Shown here piece by piece: positions 15,389-24,242 of a stretch of 64,000 nucleotides of DNA (within the stretch, counting starts at the first letter, position 1; each line of letters begins with the position of its first letter). A model generated the notes under the pieces. It was not told where the DNA came from. It saw nothing but the letters and a program-made list of their open reading frames with translations, and did no database searches. Location of the stretch: positions 52,969 to 116,968 of the forward strand of contig DATBYF010000137.1 in assembly GCA_036513895.1 (NCBI GenBank), in the 5' to 3' direction. Both the position numbers and the translations under genes were made by a program. This stretch comes from Palsa-147 sp036513895. Lineage in GTDB: Bacteria > Acidobacteriota > Terriglobia > Acidiferrales > UBA7541.

Positions 15389-16716
15389 GGCCGGCTAATT
15401 CCCGCGGTGCGGCCATTCTTACTTGCCTGCTAGCCTCCATGCTCGTTCTGCTTTTCGCATGCCACGCGTTTGCGCAAGCGACGCCAGCCGAGAAAGTTTT
15501 CAGCGCACCCAAGGCCCGCGTGGACAAAGCATTGCTCGATTTGCACTCGTCTACGTCAGGACGGTTGCCCACACTCGACGGCTTCGTTGATACCACTGAG
15601 CCGCTCGACCATTACGACCGCGGCTTCTATAAATGCGAAATCGTTTCGACGGCTAATTCCGGCGGTGGTACGTCGGTGCGAGTTGCAGCGAAGATTACAG
15701 CGTGGTACGCCGACCCGAGCGGAGCTCATGCGGGCTATCGCACTCTGCGTTCAAACGGACGCATAGAATCGGATTTTCTCGATAGCCTTGGGGAAGCGCT
15801 CGGCTCGAAATCGGCGGCAGCGTCGCCGCAACCGGGCGCCGGCTCCACAGGAGCCTCCAAAACGGCAGCGCCGGTGAAGACTGCGCCCGCTGCCGTATCC
15901 GGTCCAGCAACCGCGCCTTCGTCAACAGGCGCGTCCGCGGCCACTAAGGCTTCTCCTCCTGCCGTTCCCGTGAATGGCAAATCGTCCGTCGCGTTCGCGG
16001 GCGAGAGCCTCGAATCTCTCCGCCAGAAGCGTGAAGCAACTGAACGACAATTTCAGGATCTGACGGCGCTGGTACAAAATCTCGAGCAAATCCGCCAGAA
16101 CCAAACGCATCCGGACGATATTTCCGTGGTGAAGAAATCCGGAACGGCGATCTACGCGAAGCCGCAGACCAGCGCCGAAGTGTTAATGACCGCCGACGAA
16201 GGCGATGAATTCCCAATTCTCGATGCTCCTGGCGGCTGGGTGCACGTTCAGATCTCGGGGCCTTCGCGAGGCTGGATTCGGCAGGCGCAACTGGAAATGC
16301 CTTCCGGATTCGCGAACGGTGCTGAAAAATCCGCCGGCCAATCCGACGCCGCGCCGCTTTTCCGCGTCAGCCGTGAAGATATCAGTCCGTTCGCCGGCAC
16401 TTGGGGATTGCTGAAAGACAAAGTAGTGAAGATTATTTGGGTCGCGCCGATTGATTCAGCTGAGCAAGCGACCACCCCGCAGGCAAAGCGCGAATACGCG
16501 AAGTCGCTTTTCTTGAAAGCCTACCGCGAAATCTCGGCGGACCCGGCGGCCGTAGCCGGCGTCGTGGTGGTCTTCGATTCCGCCGACGGCGGCCAAATCT
16601 CCGCAACGTTTATGAGCCTCAAGAAGCTCAGTGCCGGCTACATCAGCGATGAAGATTTCTGGAAAGAATGCTCGCTAGATCCTCCCGAATCGTTTCAGGA
16701 CCCGCCGAAGGAGTAA
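15385..16716 (+). CDS. Exported SH3b-domain protein, coupled partner
   Basis: A 443-residue protein with a signal peptide (LTCLLASMLVLLFACHAFA, possibly a lipoprotein-like Cys), then a folded segment to about residue 150. A long Ala/Pro/Ser/Thr/Lys linker follows (about 150-205), then a short coiled coil (ESLRQKREATERQFQDLTAL). An SH3b domain lies at about 248-310 (AIYAKPQTSAEVLMTADEGD, GGWVHVQISGPSRGWIRQ), followed by a C-terminal domain of unknown fold. The TTG start at 15385 overlaps the previous stop (TTGA), giving translational coupling. The two proteins probably act together at the envelope; no catalytic motif is visible. Confidence 0.72.
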   Translation: MRPANSRGAAILTCLLASMLVLLFACHAFAQATPAEKVFSAPKARVDKALLDLHSSTSGRLPTLDGFVDTTEPLDHYDRGFYKCEIVSTANSGGGTSVRVAAKITAWYADPSGAHAGYRTLRSNGRIESDFLDSLGEALGSKSAAASPQPGAGSTGASKTAAPVKTAPAAVSGPATAPSSTGASAATKASPPAVPVNGKSSVAFAGESLESLRQKREATERQFQDLTALVQNLEQIRQNQTHPDDISVVKKSGTAIYAKPQTSAEVLMTADEGDEFPILDAPGGWVHVQISGPSRGWIRQAQLEMPSGFANGAEKSAGQSDAAPLFRVSREDISPFAGTWGLLKDKVVKIIWVAPIDSAEQATTPQAKREYAKSLFLKAYREISADPAAVAGVVVVFDSADGGQISATFMSLKKLSAGYISDEDFWKECSLDPPESFQDPPKE

Positions 16717-16756
16717 TTCATCTTCGATTGAGCGGTTTCTTTACGTTTCATGGCCA

Positions 16757-17059
16757 TTATGCGTTGACAGTCTCCGAGCGTTTTAGCGTGGGCAGCGACT
16801 TGATGGATTTTCCCGCCTTTTCTTGCGCGACGCGGAGATCATGAATACTCTGCAGATTGAGCCAAAACTGTGCACTCGTACCGAAAAAATGAGCGAGGCG
16901 CAGCGCGGTATCGCCTGTAACGGAACGTGTCCCGTTCAGGATCTGCGTCACGCGATTCGTGGGCACGCGGAGCTTCCTCGCCAATTCGGCCGCGCTCATA
17001 TCGAGTGCTTCGAGTTCTTCCGCGAGGTGTTCGCCCGGATGGATAGCGGTGAGTGCCAC
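16757..17059 (-). CDS. higA: HigA-family antitoxin
   Basis: A 100-residue protein with an XRE-type helix-turn-helix in the form typical of HigA antitoxins: IHPGEHLAEELEALDMSAAE, then LARKLRVPTNRVTQILNGTR and GDTALRLAHFFGTSAQFWLN. It neutralises the HigB RNase and should repress the higBA promoter. The GTG start at 17059 is chosen because it begins the family's ALTAIHPGE block and has AAGGAG eight bases upstream. It lies 13 bp after the higB stop. The order toxin first, antitoxin second is characteristic of higBA. Confidence 0.9.
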   Translation of the reverse strand: MALTAIHPGEHLAEELEALDMSAAELARKLRVPTNRVTQILNGTRSVTGDTALRLAHFFGTSAQFWLNLQSIHDLRVAQEKAGKSIKSLPTLKRSETVNA

Positions 17060-17072
17060 GGTGATTTTCTCC

Positions 17073-17357
17073 TTAATGATAGTCAACAATCTCCACGTTC
17101 GACGGCCCCGGCGCCCGGTTGAGCCACTCGAAGGAAATCCGCCATCGATCGTTAATGCGGATGCTGAACTGACGCTTGCGGTCACCACTAAGCGCTTCAA
17201 AACGATTGCCGGGCAAGGCGGCAAGGTCCCTCAGCGATGTTGCCGCTTCCAAACGATCGAGTTTCAGCCGAGCGGAGCGCTCAAATCCGGAAAACGCTCT
17301 GACCCGCTTGCCAGCGGCGAAGTCTCTTGTCCGCTTGTCGCGGAAGCTGACAACCAT
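17073..17357 (-). CDS. higB: HigB-type toxin (RelE-superfamily mRNA interferase)
   Basis: A 94-residue basic protein with the HigB/RelE fold signature: VSFRDKRTRDFAAG at the start, LKLDRLEAATSLRDLAALPGN in the middle and GDRKRQFSIRINDRWRISFEW near the end. Family members cleave mRNA on the ribosome. ATG at 17357 follows the predicted -10 box by only seven bases, so the transcript may have almost no 5' leader. It is transcribed together with higA. Confidence 0.9.
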   Translation of the reverse strand: MVVSFRDKRTRDFAAGKRVRAFSGFERSARLKLDRLEAATSLRDLAALPGNRFEALSGDRKRQFSIRINDRWRISFEWLNRAPGPSNVEIVDYH

Positions 17358-17364
17358 AGACCTA

Positions 17365-17400
17365 ACAATATCAAGCGTTACGCGTTACGTCAAGCGTAAT
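17365..17400 (-). promoter_or_regulatory. higBA promoter with overlapping operator repeats
   Basis: On the minus strand: a -35 box TTGACG (17393-17388), 17 bp, then a -10 box TATTGT (17370-17365). The spacer and flanks contain the direct repeat ACGCTTGA twice and the inverted repeat TTACGC/GCGTAA. They are placed where HigA binding would block RNA polymerase. The predicted transcription start falls at about 17358, next to the higB ATG. Confidence 0.6.
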
Positions 17401-17424
17401 GGTTTGAGCTGTGCTTCGAAAAAC

Positions 17425-17458
17425 AAAAAGCCGGCCCTTAAAGGACCGGCCTTTTGTC
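17425..17458 (-). terminator. Rho-independent terminator
   Basis: An imperfect GC hairpin (GGCCGGTCC / GGGCCGGC on the minus strand, loop TTTAA) followed by TTTTTGTTTTT. It lies just past the stop of the minus-strand gene ending at 17516 and insulates it from higBA. The A-run on the other side could let it work in both directions. Confidence 0.65.
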
Positions 17459-17515
17459 TTTTCCTAATTAACCAGAATGTAGTTCTTTTTACAACCACGA
17501 ACGAGAGCGCCGCTG

Positions 17516-18277
17516 CTACTTCGCTGGAATGTAGCTCAAGTCCGGACGGAACTGGATGAGCTCGCTGTACGTGCCCTCGATCGAGCTATTGATTCTCTCA
17601 ATGACTGACGTCGCTTCCTGTTCACCGAACGCCGCGCGCAGATCGTCGCGCAACGGCTTTACGGCCGGATCGTCCGCCATCCCAGCCCAATTGGCATGGT
17701 CAATGGTGAGAACGTATGTGCCGCCCGGCCCGCCGCTTACCAGCCGATACCACGAATAGTGCGACGGTGAATTCATCTTCTGGCGCGCCTCGTGCACCCG
17801 CGCTATCGCGCTGCGGAAATCATCGCCTCTTCCGTAGCGTACGTGAAACGTGATGACTTCCGTGAACTTCCCATTCATGTCCGTGCTCGGATTACTGACT
17901 TTCGGCAAGAGCTCGTAATACGCAGCTTCTAGCTTCTCGACCATTCCGGCGACCGACTTCCTATATTGTTCAAGATCCGCCGCATCGGTAACCGGCGGGT
18001 TATCCATATCGGCCCAGTGCAGGCCGAATCTTCCTACGAGATACGTTCCGGTATGTTCGCCAGTGAGCGTTTCGAAAACGAGCAAAGGCTGGGTATCTTT
18101 CTGCTGCTTGTGCCATTCAACCTTTTGTTTTCTGCCGTCTTCGTACTGTTTCACCATGCCGTTTTTCGGCGTCTGGAATTCAATTCCGTAGATCGTGCCG
18201 GGCTGAGATTGCGCCGCGGCGGAAAATGCAACGAGCAATAACACACCTAGACCTGTGGTCAGCTTCAACAATTTCAA
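17516..18277 (-). CDS. Exported protein of unknown function
   Basis: A 253-residue protein with a clear signal peptide (LLKLTTGLGVLLLVAFSAAAQS). The mature part is about 225 residues, with no Cys and no recognised domain. Blocks such as HWADMDNPPVTDAADLEQYR, VITFHVRYGRGDDF and SWYRLVSGGPGGTYVLTIDH recall stress-responsive A/B-barrel-like repeats, but this is weak. The TTG start at 18277 is chosen for its AGGAGG box; longer readings upstream lack a signal-like start. It is divergent from padR, with a near-consensus -35 in the shared gap. Confidence 0.65.
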   Translation of the reverse strand: MKLLKLTTGLGVLLLVAFSAAAQSQPGTIYGIEFQTPKNGMVKQYEDGRKQKVEWHKQQKDTQPLLVFETLTGEHTGTYLVGRFGLHWADMDNPPVTDAADLEQYRKSVAGMVEKLEAAYYELLPKVSNPSTDMNGKFTEVITFHVRYGRGDDFRSAIARVHEARQKMNSPSHYSWYRLVSGGPGGTYVLTIDHANWAGMADDPAVKPLRDDLRAAFGEQEATSVIERINSSIEGTYSELIQFRPDLSYIPAK

Positions 18278-18337
18278 AATATCCTCCTGAATTTTACAAA
18301 ATGTGGGGCCCGCAACTACGTGTCCAAAAGCGGGCTG

Positions 18338-18366
18338 AGAGTACCCCGCGTAAAAAACCGTGTCAA
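18338..18366 (-). promoter_or_regulatory. Sigma-70-like promoter for the exported protein gene
   Basis: On the minus strand: TTGACA (18366-18361, perfect -35), a 17-bp spacer and TACTCT (18343-18338, weak -10). It lies about 60 bp upstream of the TTG start at 18277. Confidence 0.45.
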
Positions 18367-18444
18367 GAGAAACGGCCGGAACACAGGAACTCCAACGGCG
18401 GCGCGACGAAATCTTGCAGGCACAAACAAAAAAGCGTAGCATCT

Positions 18445-18457
18445 CTCGGTAACCGAG
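18445..18457. promoter_or_regulatory. Palindrome overlapping the padR ribosome binding site
   Basis: A perfect inverted repeat CTCGGT-A-ACCGAG ending inside the GAGGAG ribosome-binding box of padR. It could be a PadR operator or an RNA hairpin that hides the ribosome binding site. Confidence 0.4.
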
Positions 18458-18465
18458 GAGAGAGC

Positions 18466-18801
18466 ATGAGCAAGCCGCCCGATCTGGTGCAAGGCACGTT
18501 GGATTTGCTGCTGCTGAAAATTCTCGCACTCGAGCCGATGAACGGCTATGCGATCAGCCAGCGACTCAAGCAGGTTTCGCGCGACGTTCTGCAGGTCAGC
18601 GACGGCTCGCTCTACCCCGCTCTGCACAAGCTCGAGCAAGAAGGATGGATCAGCGCCGAATGGAAAGCCACGGAGAACAATCGCCGCGCCAAATTCTATT
18701 CGCTCACCCGGATGGGCCGGAAGCATCTCGAACAAGAAGCCGGCAACTGGGCGCGGCTTTCGGCGGCGATCTCGCGCGTCGTGAAACTAAACGAAGCGTG
18801 A
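18466..18801 (+). CDS. PadR-family transcriptional regulator (ADOP-associated)
   Basis: A 111-residue winged-helix protein with the start typical of PadR regulators paired with acidobacterial permeases: LVQGTLDLLLLKILALEPMN, GYAISQRLKQVS, then SDGSLYPALHKLEQEGWI and RRAKFYSLTRMGRKHLEQE. It probably represses its own operon and the two permease genes that follow 43 bp downstream. The ATG at 18466 is preceded by GAGGAGAG. The reading frame extends further upstream but runs through the divergent promoter region. Its ligand is unknown. Confidence 0.92.
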   Translation: MSKPPDLVQGTLDLLLLKILALEPMNGYAISQRLKQVSRDVLQVSDGSLYPALHKLEQEGWISAEWKATENNRRAKFYSLTRMGRKHLEQEAGNWARLSAAISRVVKLNEA

Positions 18802-18844
18802 GACCGAACTTGGCGTGAAGCAGCACGAACCGTGAGGAGCGGAG

Positions 18845-21520
18845 ATGGGAACGGAAGGCACAATTCAGAAGATCGCATTACGGCTGCGGTCACTGTTCCG
18901 GCGGCGGCAATTGGACCAGGAGCTCGACGAAGAAATTCGCGAGCATCTCGAACATCTGAAAAATGCCAACATCGCGAAAGGGATGGCGCCGCGCCAAGCG
19001 CAAGAAGCAGCCCTGCGCCAATTCGGCGGCGTCCAGCAATCCAAAGAAAATTGCCGCGACGCACGCAAAATGAGCTGGCTCCAAAATTTCGCGCAGGATG
19101 TCAGCTTCGGCGCACGTGTGCTGCGCAAGAATCCCGGGTTCACCGCTGTTGCTGTGCTGACTCTCGCGCTAGGAATCGGAGCCAACACGGCAATCTTCAG
19201 CGTGGTGCAGGGCGTTCTTCTGGCCCCGCTTCCCTACCGCCAGCCCGATCGCCTCGTTGCAGTCTTCAACAAGAATCTGACGCTCAAGAAAAATATCAAT
19301 CCCTCGTATCCCGATTTCCTCGATTGGCAGCGTACTGCTCGTTCGTTCGATCAAATGGCCGCGCTCGATTGGTCCGACTATGATTTGACGCGCCCCGGAA
19401 CACCCGAGCACCTGCACGGCAAACATATTTCCTCCGGCTTTTTCAGCACCCTCGGCGCGCCGCTGGAATTTGGCCGTGAATTTTCGCCGCAAGAGGATCA
19501 ACGCAGTGGGGCGCCAGTCGCGCTAATCAGCAATCGCCTCTGGCGAAATCGTTTTTCTGGCACTCCTGAAATCCTTGGTAAATCCGTAACTTTGGACGGC
19601 GTTGACTACACCATCGTAGGAGTCGTTCCAGAAGACTTTCATTTCGACTCCGACGCGGATGTGTACACGCCTCTCGGCCAAGGCGATGCTCTGATCTTCT
19701 ACGACCGCACGATCCATCCGATTTTTTGCATTGCCCGCCTAAAACCCAACGTAACGTTAACTCAATCACAAGCCGAGATGGTTTCCATCGAGGACAATCT
19801 CACTCATTTGTATCCCAACGCAGATAAAGGCTTGGCAACGGACGTCACTCCGCTCAAGCACATGTTGGTCGGCGACCTCGGCGGCACCCTCCTGATGCTC
19901 TTGGGAGCGGCAGGCCTCGTCCTACTGATTGCCTGTGCGAACATCGCAAGCCTCTTGCTGGCTCGCTCGACGGCTCGAGCGCGGGAGTTCGCGATTCGCT
20001 GCGCTCTCGGCGCGAGTCGCGCGCGCATCGTGAGCCAACTGCTTACGGAAAGCATCCTCCTTTCTATATTCGGAGGCGTAATCGGTTTGGTAATTGCAAA
20101 ATGGGGCCTCAAGTTGGTGATGGCAATCGTGCCGGCGAACTTGCCTCGCATCGAGAATATCAGCGTAAATCTTTTTGTCCTCTTATTCGCATTTGGCGCG
20201 TCAATCGCAGTTGGAATCCTGTTTGGCTTGGCGCCCGCGGTGAAAAGCTCAAATGCCGATCTCCAAATTTCACTAAAAGAATCGGGCCGCGGCGGCACTT
20301 CAAGTGGACGTCATCGCGCTCAAAGTAGCTTGGTGATCGTGCAAGTAGGAATGGCTGTGGTGTTGCTCATGGGCGCCGGTTTGCTTTTCCGCACAATCCG
20401 CAAACTATGGGGTGTGAATCCCGGCTTCGACGCTCACCACGTCCTGACATTTCGCGTAGGCCTTTCACCTGCGCTTACGAAAACTCCCGCTGGCACGCGA
20501 AATGCCTACAAGCAACTGCTAGAGCGCATCCGCCAAATTCCTGGCGTACAGGCGGCCGATCTCACCGTCTTGGTTCCGCTCAGTCAGCAACTCAACATCG
20601 GCCCATTCTGGATTGGCCCGGAGCAACCGGCACACGTTTCAGAAGCGCCACGCGCGCTCTTCTATTGGACTGGCACCGATTATCTTAAGACGATGGAAAT
20701 TCCGCTATTGCGTGGCCGCTATTTCACCGAGCAGGACACAGTCGACTCCCAACCCGTGATTCTCATAGACAGCATCCTCGCCCGCGCGTATTTCCCAGAT
20801 CGCGACCCGGTCGGACAGACAATGACAATTCCGCATTGGGGTCCTGTCCGCGTAATCGGCGTAGTGGGCCATGTGAAACAATGGGCGCTCGACTCACGAG
20901 ACACCTATACCGAAAATCAAATTTATGCCTCGCTGTCTCAGCTCCGAGATGAATGGGCGTCAATATTTTATCAGCGGCTCAGCATCGCCGTTCGCACTCC
21001 GCTCGATGCCGAAACTCTCCTGCCCGCGATCAGAGCCGCAGTCTACGGCGAAGACGGCGACCAGACAGTTTACGGCGTGGCAACGATGCAGGAGCTCGTT
21101 TTCGCATCAATGGCCTCGCAGCGCCTGCCGATGATTCTCCTTGGCGCCTTTGCGGCCCTCGCGTTGCTGCTCGCGTCGGTCGGAATCTACGGCGTGCTTT
21201 CTTATTACGTTGCTCAGCGAGTGCATGAGATAGGCATCCGCATGGCGCTGGGCGCAGAAAGACGCGACGTCTTTCGCATGATAATCGGCCAAGGTCTGAG
21301 CCTCACACTTTCCGGCGTAGCGATCGGCGCGCTCGCGGGCCTAGTCCTCGAACGGCTGCTCTCGAGCTTCTCCCATCTCCTTTACGGAGTCGGCATCGCG
21401 GATCCGATTACGTTCGTCACAGTGTCAGGCCTGCTGGTGTCAGTAGCCGCCCTCGCCTGCTGGATCCCAGCCCGCCGCGCCACCAGAATCGATCCCATGG
21501 TCGCCCTGAGATACGAATGA
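18845..21520 (+). CDS. ADOP-type (acidobacterial duplicated orphan) permease 1
   Basis: An 891-residue protein. The cytoplasmic N-terminus has the ADOP signature (LRLRSLFRRRQLDQELDEEI, REHLEHLK). It is followed by an FtsX/MacB-like duplication: a first helix GFTAVAVLTLALGIGANTA (about 98-116), a large periplasmic MacB-PCD domain, three helices around 340-450, a second periplasmic domain and three C-terminal helices. It ends WIPARRATRIDPMVALRYE. The family resembles the permease half of MacB/LolCE-type ABC systems, but no ATPase gene is nearby. The substrate is unknown; roles in export or envelope stress are guesses. It is co-transcribed with padR and the next permease. Confidence 0.92.
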   Translation: MGTEGTIQKIALRLRSLFRRRQLDQELDEEIREHLEHLKNANIAKGMAPRQAQEAALRQFGGVQQSKENCRDARKMSWLQNFAQDVSFGARVLRKNPGFTAVAVLTLALGIGANTAIFSVVQGVLLAPLPYRQPDRLVAVFNKNLTLKKNINPSYPDFLDWQRTARSFDQMAALDWSDYDLTRPGTPEHLHGKHISSGFFSTLGAPLEFGREFSPQEDQRSGAPVALISNRLWRNRFSGTPEILGKSVTLDGVDYTIVGVVPEDFHFDSDADVYTPLGQGDALIFYDRTIHPIFCIARLKPNVTLTQSQAEMVSIEDNLTHLYPNADKGLATDVTPLKHMLVGDLGGTLLMLLGAAGLVLLIACANIASLLLARSTARAREFAIRCALGASRARIVSQLLTESILLSIFGGVIGLVIAKWGLKLVMAIVPANLPRIENISVNLFVLLFAFGASIAVGILFGLAPAVKSSNADLQISLKESGRGGTSSGRHRAQSSLVIVQVGMAVVLLMGAGLLFRTIRKLWGVNPGFDAHHVLTFRVGLSPALTKTPAGTRNAYKQLLERIRQIPGVQAADLTVLVPLSQQLNIGPFWIGPEQPAHVSEAPRALFYWTGTDYLKTMEIPLLRGRYFTEQDTVDSQPVILIDSILARAYFPDRDPVGQTMTIPHWGPVRVIGVVGHVKQWALDSRDTYTENQIYASLSQLRDEWASIFYQRLSIAVRTPLDAETLLPAIRAAVYGEDGDQTVYGVATMQELVFASMASQRLPMILLGAFAALALLLASVGIYGVLSYYVAQRVHEIGIRMALGAERRDVFRMIIGQGLSLTLSGVAIGALAGLVLERLLSSFSHLLYGVGIADPITFVTVSGLLVSVAALACWIPARRATRIDPMVALRYE

Positions 21521-21545
21521 CGCGCTCAGGCGAGAGCGCAAAAAC

Positions 21546-24242
21546 ATGACCAAGCTAAACCAATGGACTCGTCTGATCGGCCTGCGGCTGCGGTCGCTTT
21601 TCCGGCGGCGGCAAGCGGATCGGGAACTAGACGAAGAGATCCGGGAGCATCTCGATCGGCTAACGGAGGATCACCGCGCGCGAGGGCTGGACCCGCTTCA
21701 GGCTTGGGAGGCCGCACTGCGTGAATTTGGCAATGTAGAGCTAGCGAAAGAAAATTGCCGCGACGCGCGCAGCGTAAACTGGATTCAGAATTTCATCCAG
21801 GATGTCCGCTTCGGCACTCGCATGCTGCTCAAATCACCGGGTGTCACTGCCGTCGTCGTGATTGCACTCGCTCTCGGCGTCGGCGCCAACACTGCGATCT
21901 TCAGCATCGTGGACGGTTTCCTGCTGCGTCCGCTGCCGGTTCCCTCGCCCGAGCAAATCACAGTCCTCGCCATCCAACAAAAGAACGCGCCCATCGGTTC
22001 GTCAGGATTCTCGTATCCGGAATTCGTGGATTTTCGCAGACAGGCGGACGCGTTCTCTGATGTTTTCGGACTCGCCATCAGCTCGGTGCAACTCACCGCC
22101 AACGATCGATCGGAACAGTGCTTCGTCAACTACGTCTCGAACAACTTTTTCTCGGCGCTCGCTGTGAAGCCCGCATTGGGCAGGCTTATTTTGGCGAGCG
22201 AAGGCGAAACGCCTGGCGAGGCTCCGATTGTGGTCCTTGACTATTCGTATTGGCAGCGGCGATTTAACGGCGATCCCGCCGTTGTAGGCCAAAGAATTCT
22301 CGTCGACGACAAGTCAGCGACGATCATCGGCGTCGCTCGACCGCGATTCCACGGCATGTTTCCGATATTCGAGATGGATGTCTATCTGCCGATGAGCGCG
22401 ATTTCGCTCGAAGAGCCGGTAAACGTTTTCTGGAGCAATCGCGACCGGAGACGGATTCTGGCCTTCGGGCGGCTGAAACCTGGAATCAGTCTGAGAGAGG
22501 CGCAAAGTTCGCTCGACGTTGTTACCGCCCGGCTGGCCAGCCAATATCCGGCGGCGGATCAATGGTTCACGGTCCGCGCGATCCCCGAAAAATCCGCACG
22601 CCCGATTCCTTACGCAAATAATTCTTTCGTCGCCATTTCCGGATTGTTTCTCGTGTTGGCCGTATTCGTATTATTGCTCGCATGCCTGAATGTGGAAAAT
22701 ATCCTGCTCGCGCGCGGCTCGGCCAGGCAGCGCGAGATGGGAACTCGCGCGGCATTGGGCGCCGGCCGCGGACGATTGATCTGCCAGATGCTCACCGAAA
22801 GCTTTCTTCTTGCAGTTCTCGGCGGTAGTGCAGGAATCGCAATCGGCGTGGCTGCCAACCGTTGGACAAACTCAATTCACTTGCAGAATATTCCGTTGCA
22901 GCTGGATGCTACGCTCGATTGGCGCGTGCTTATTTTTGCGATGGGAAGCGTCCTATTTGCCGGGATTGCCGTAGGATTGCTCCCTGCGATTCGTGCTTCA
23001 TCCGCTGACGTGAATATCGTGCTGCACGGCGGCGCGCCGCTCAGCTTATCTGACATTCATCGTGCTGGCCTGCGCAATTTTATGATCGTCGCGCAGGTTG
23101 CGGGTTCGCTGGTGCTGCTTGTCACCGCCGGACTTTTCATTCGCAGCCTGCAAAAAGTTCAGGGCTTCGATCTCGGCTTCGATCCAGATCATGTTTTGAA
23201 CGTCACGATGGACCCTCATCAGCTCGGGTACGACGAGGCGCGAACGACCGCCTTTTATCGCCAGATCGAACGCCGAGTGCGGGAACTGCCCGGAGTGCAG
23301 TCCGCGAGTTTCGCGTCGTACGTGCCAATGGGCGGTTTCCCGAGTAAAGCTTCGGTCGCAATCGAGGGCCACCCGGCAGCTTTGGGAGAACAACTGCCGC
23401 GTGTGCTTTACAACTCCGTTGACCCCGCGTACTTCGACACGATGCGCATTGCCCTTCTCCGCGGCCGCGACTTCACGGATTCCGACGACGCATCTGCGCC
23501 GCATGTCGCGATCATCAACCAGACCATGTCCAATCGCTTCTGGCCGCACGAAAACGCCATCGGAAAACGTTTCAGCATGGATAGCGCAACCGGCCAATTC
23601 GCGGAGGTCGTCGGCATCACGAACGATGGAAAATATCAAACGATTGGCGAAGATGCGCAGCCGTTCTTTTACGTTCCGCTCGCGCAGAACTTTGTGTCGA
23701 AACGCACCCTGCACGTTCGCACTCGCCTGACACCTGAATCCATGGCCGGAACGCTCAAAGACGAAATCGCTCGCGTAACTCCTGGTCTCCCGATCGTGAA
23801 CATCGAGACAATGAAGCAATTGCTGCAGGGCGCGTTCGGATTTTTTGCGTTCCGACTCGCGGCCACGCTCGCCGCCGCGCTTGGCACGATCGGCCTGATT
23901 CTCGCGGTCGTCGGCGTTTATGGAGTAGTTTCGTTTGCCGCAACCCAGCGAACGCGGGAAATCGGCATAAGAATGGCGCTTGGTGCCAGTGCGCGTGACA
24001 TTTTGCATTTAGTCTGGCTTCACGGCGTGCGGCTAGTCATGTGGGGCATCGCGATTGGAATTGCCGCGTCATGGGCACTGACCCGCGCGATGACGCACCT
24101 CGTAGCCGGCATCAGCACGAGCGATCCAGTCACGTACTGCACAGTAGCAATTCTGCTGTCCGTCGTCGCTCTGCTGGCATGCTGGATCCCAGCCCGCCGC
24201 GCCACGCGAGTCGACCCAATGGTCGCCCTCCGATATGAATAA
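21546..24242 (+). CDS. ADOP-type permease 2
   Basis: An 898-residue paralogue of the preceding gene, 25 bp downstream on the same strand. It shares the N-terminal block (LRLRSLFRRRQADRELDEEI), a DNA-level match around the FRRRQ codons, the helix GVTAVVVIALALGVGANTAI and an almost identical C-terminus (ARRATRVDPMVALRYE). The periplasmic domains have diverged clearly, so the pair may form a heterodimer or handle different substrates. No ATP-binding subunit is encoded in the window. Confidence 0.92.
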   Translation: MTKLNQWTRLIGLRLRSLFRRRQADRELDEEIREHLDRLTEDHRARGLDPLQAWEAALREFGNVELAKENCRDARSVNWIQNFIQDVRFGTRMLLKSPGVTAVVVIALALGVGANTAIFSIVDGFLLRPLPVPSPEQITVLAIQQKNAPIGSSGFSYPEFVDFRRQADAFSDVFGLAISSVQLTANDRSEQCFVNYVSNNFFSALAVKPALGRLILASEGETPGEAPIVVLDYSYWQRRFNGDPAVVGQRILVDDKSATIIGVARPRFHGMFPIFEMDVYLPMSAISLEEPVNVFWSNRDRRRILAFGRLKPGISLREAQSSLDVVTARLASQYPAADQWFTVRAIPEKSARPIPYANNSFVAISGLFLVLAVFVLLLACLNVENILLARGSARQREMGTRAALGAGRGRLICQMLTESFLLAVLGGSAGIAIGVAANRWTNSIHLQNIPLQLDATLDWRVLIFAMGSVLFAGIAVGLLPAIRASSADVNIVLHGGAPLSLSDIHRAGLRNFMIVAQVAGSLVLLVTAGLFIRSLQKVQGFDLGFDPDHVLNVTMDPHQLGYDEARTTAFYRQIERRVRELPGVQSASFASYVPMGGFPSKASVAIEGHPAALGEQLPRVLYNSVDPAYFDTMRIALLRGRDFTDSDDASAPHVAIINQTMSNRFWPHENAIGKRFSMDSATGQFAEVVGITNDGKYQTIGEDAQPFFYVPLAQNFVSKRTLHVRTRLTPESMAGTLKDEIARVTPGLPIVNIETMKQLLQGAFGFFAFRLAATLAAALGTIGLILAVVGVYGVVSFAATQRTREIGIRMALGASARDILHLVWLHGVRLVMWGIAIGIAASWALTRAMTHLVAGISTSDPVTYCTVAILLSVVALLACWIPARRATRVDPMVALRYE

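Noticed and set aside
23046..24008. Open frame of 320 codons on the minus strand opposite the second ADOP permease
   Set aside because: It is the antisense of a well-supported permease; the translation is Arg/Asp-rich with no domain.
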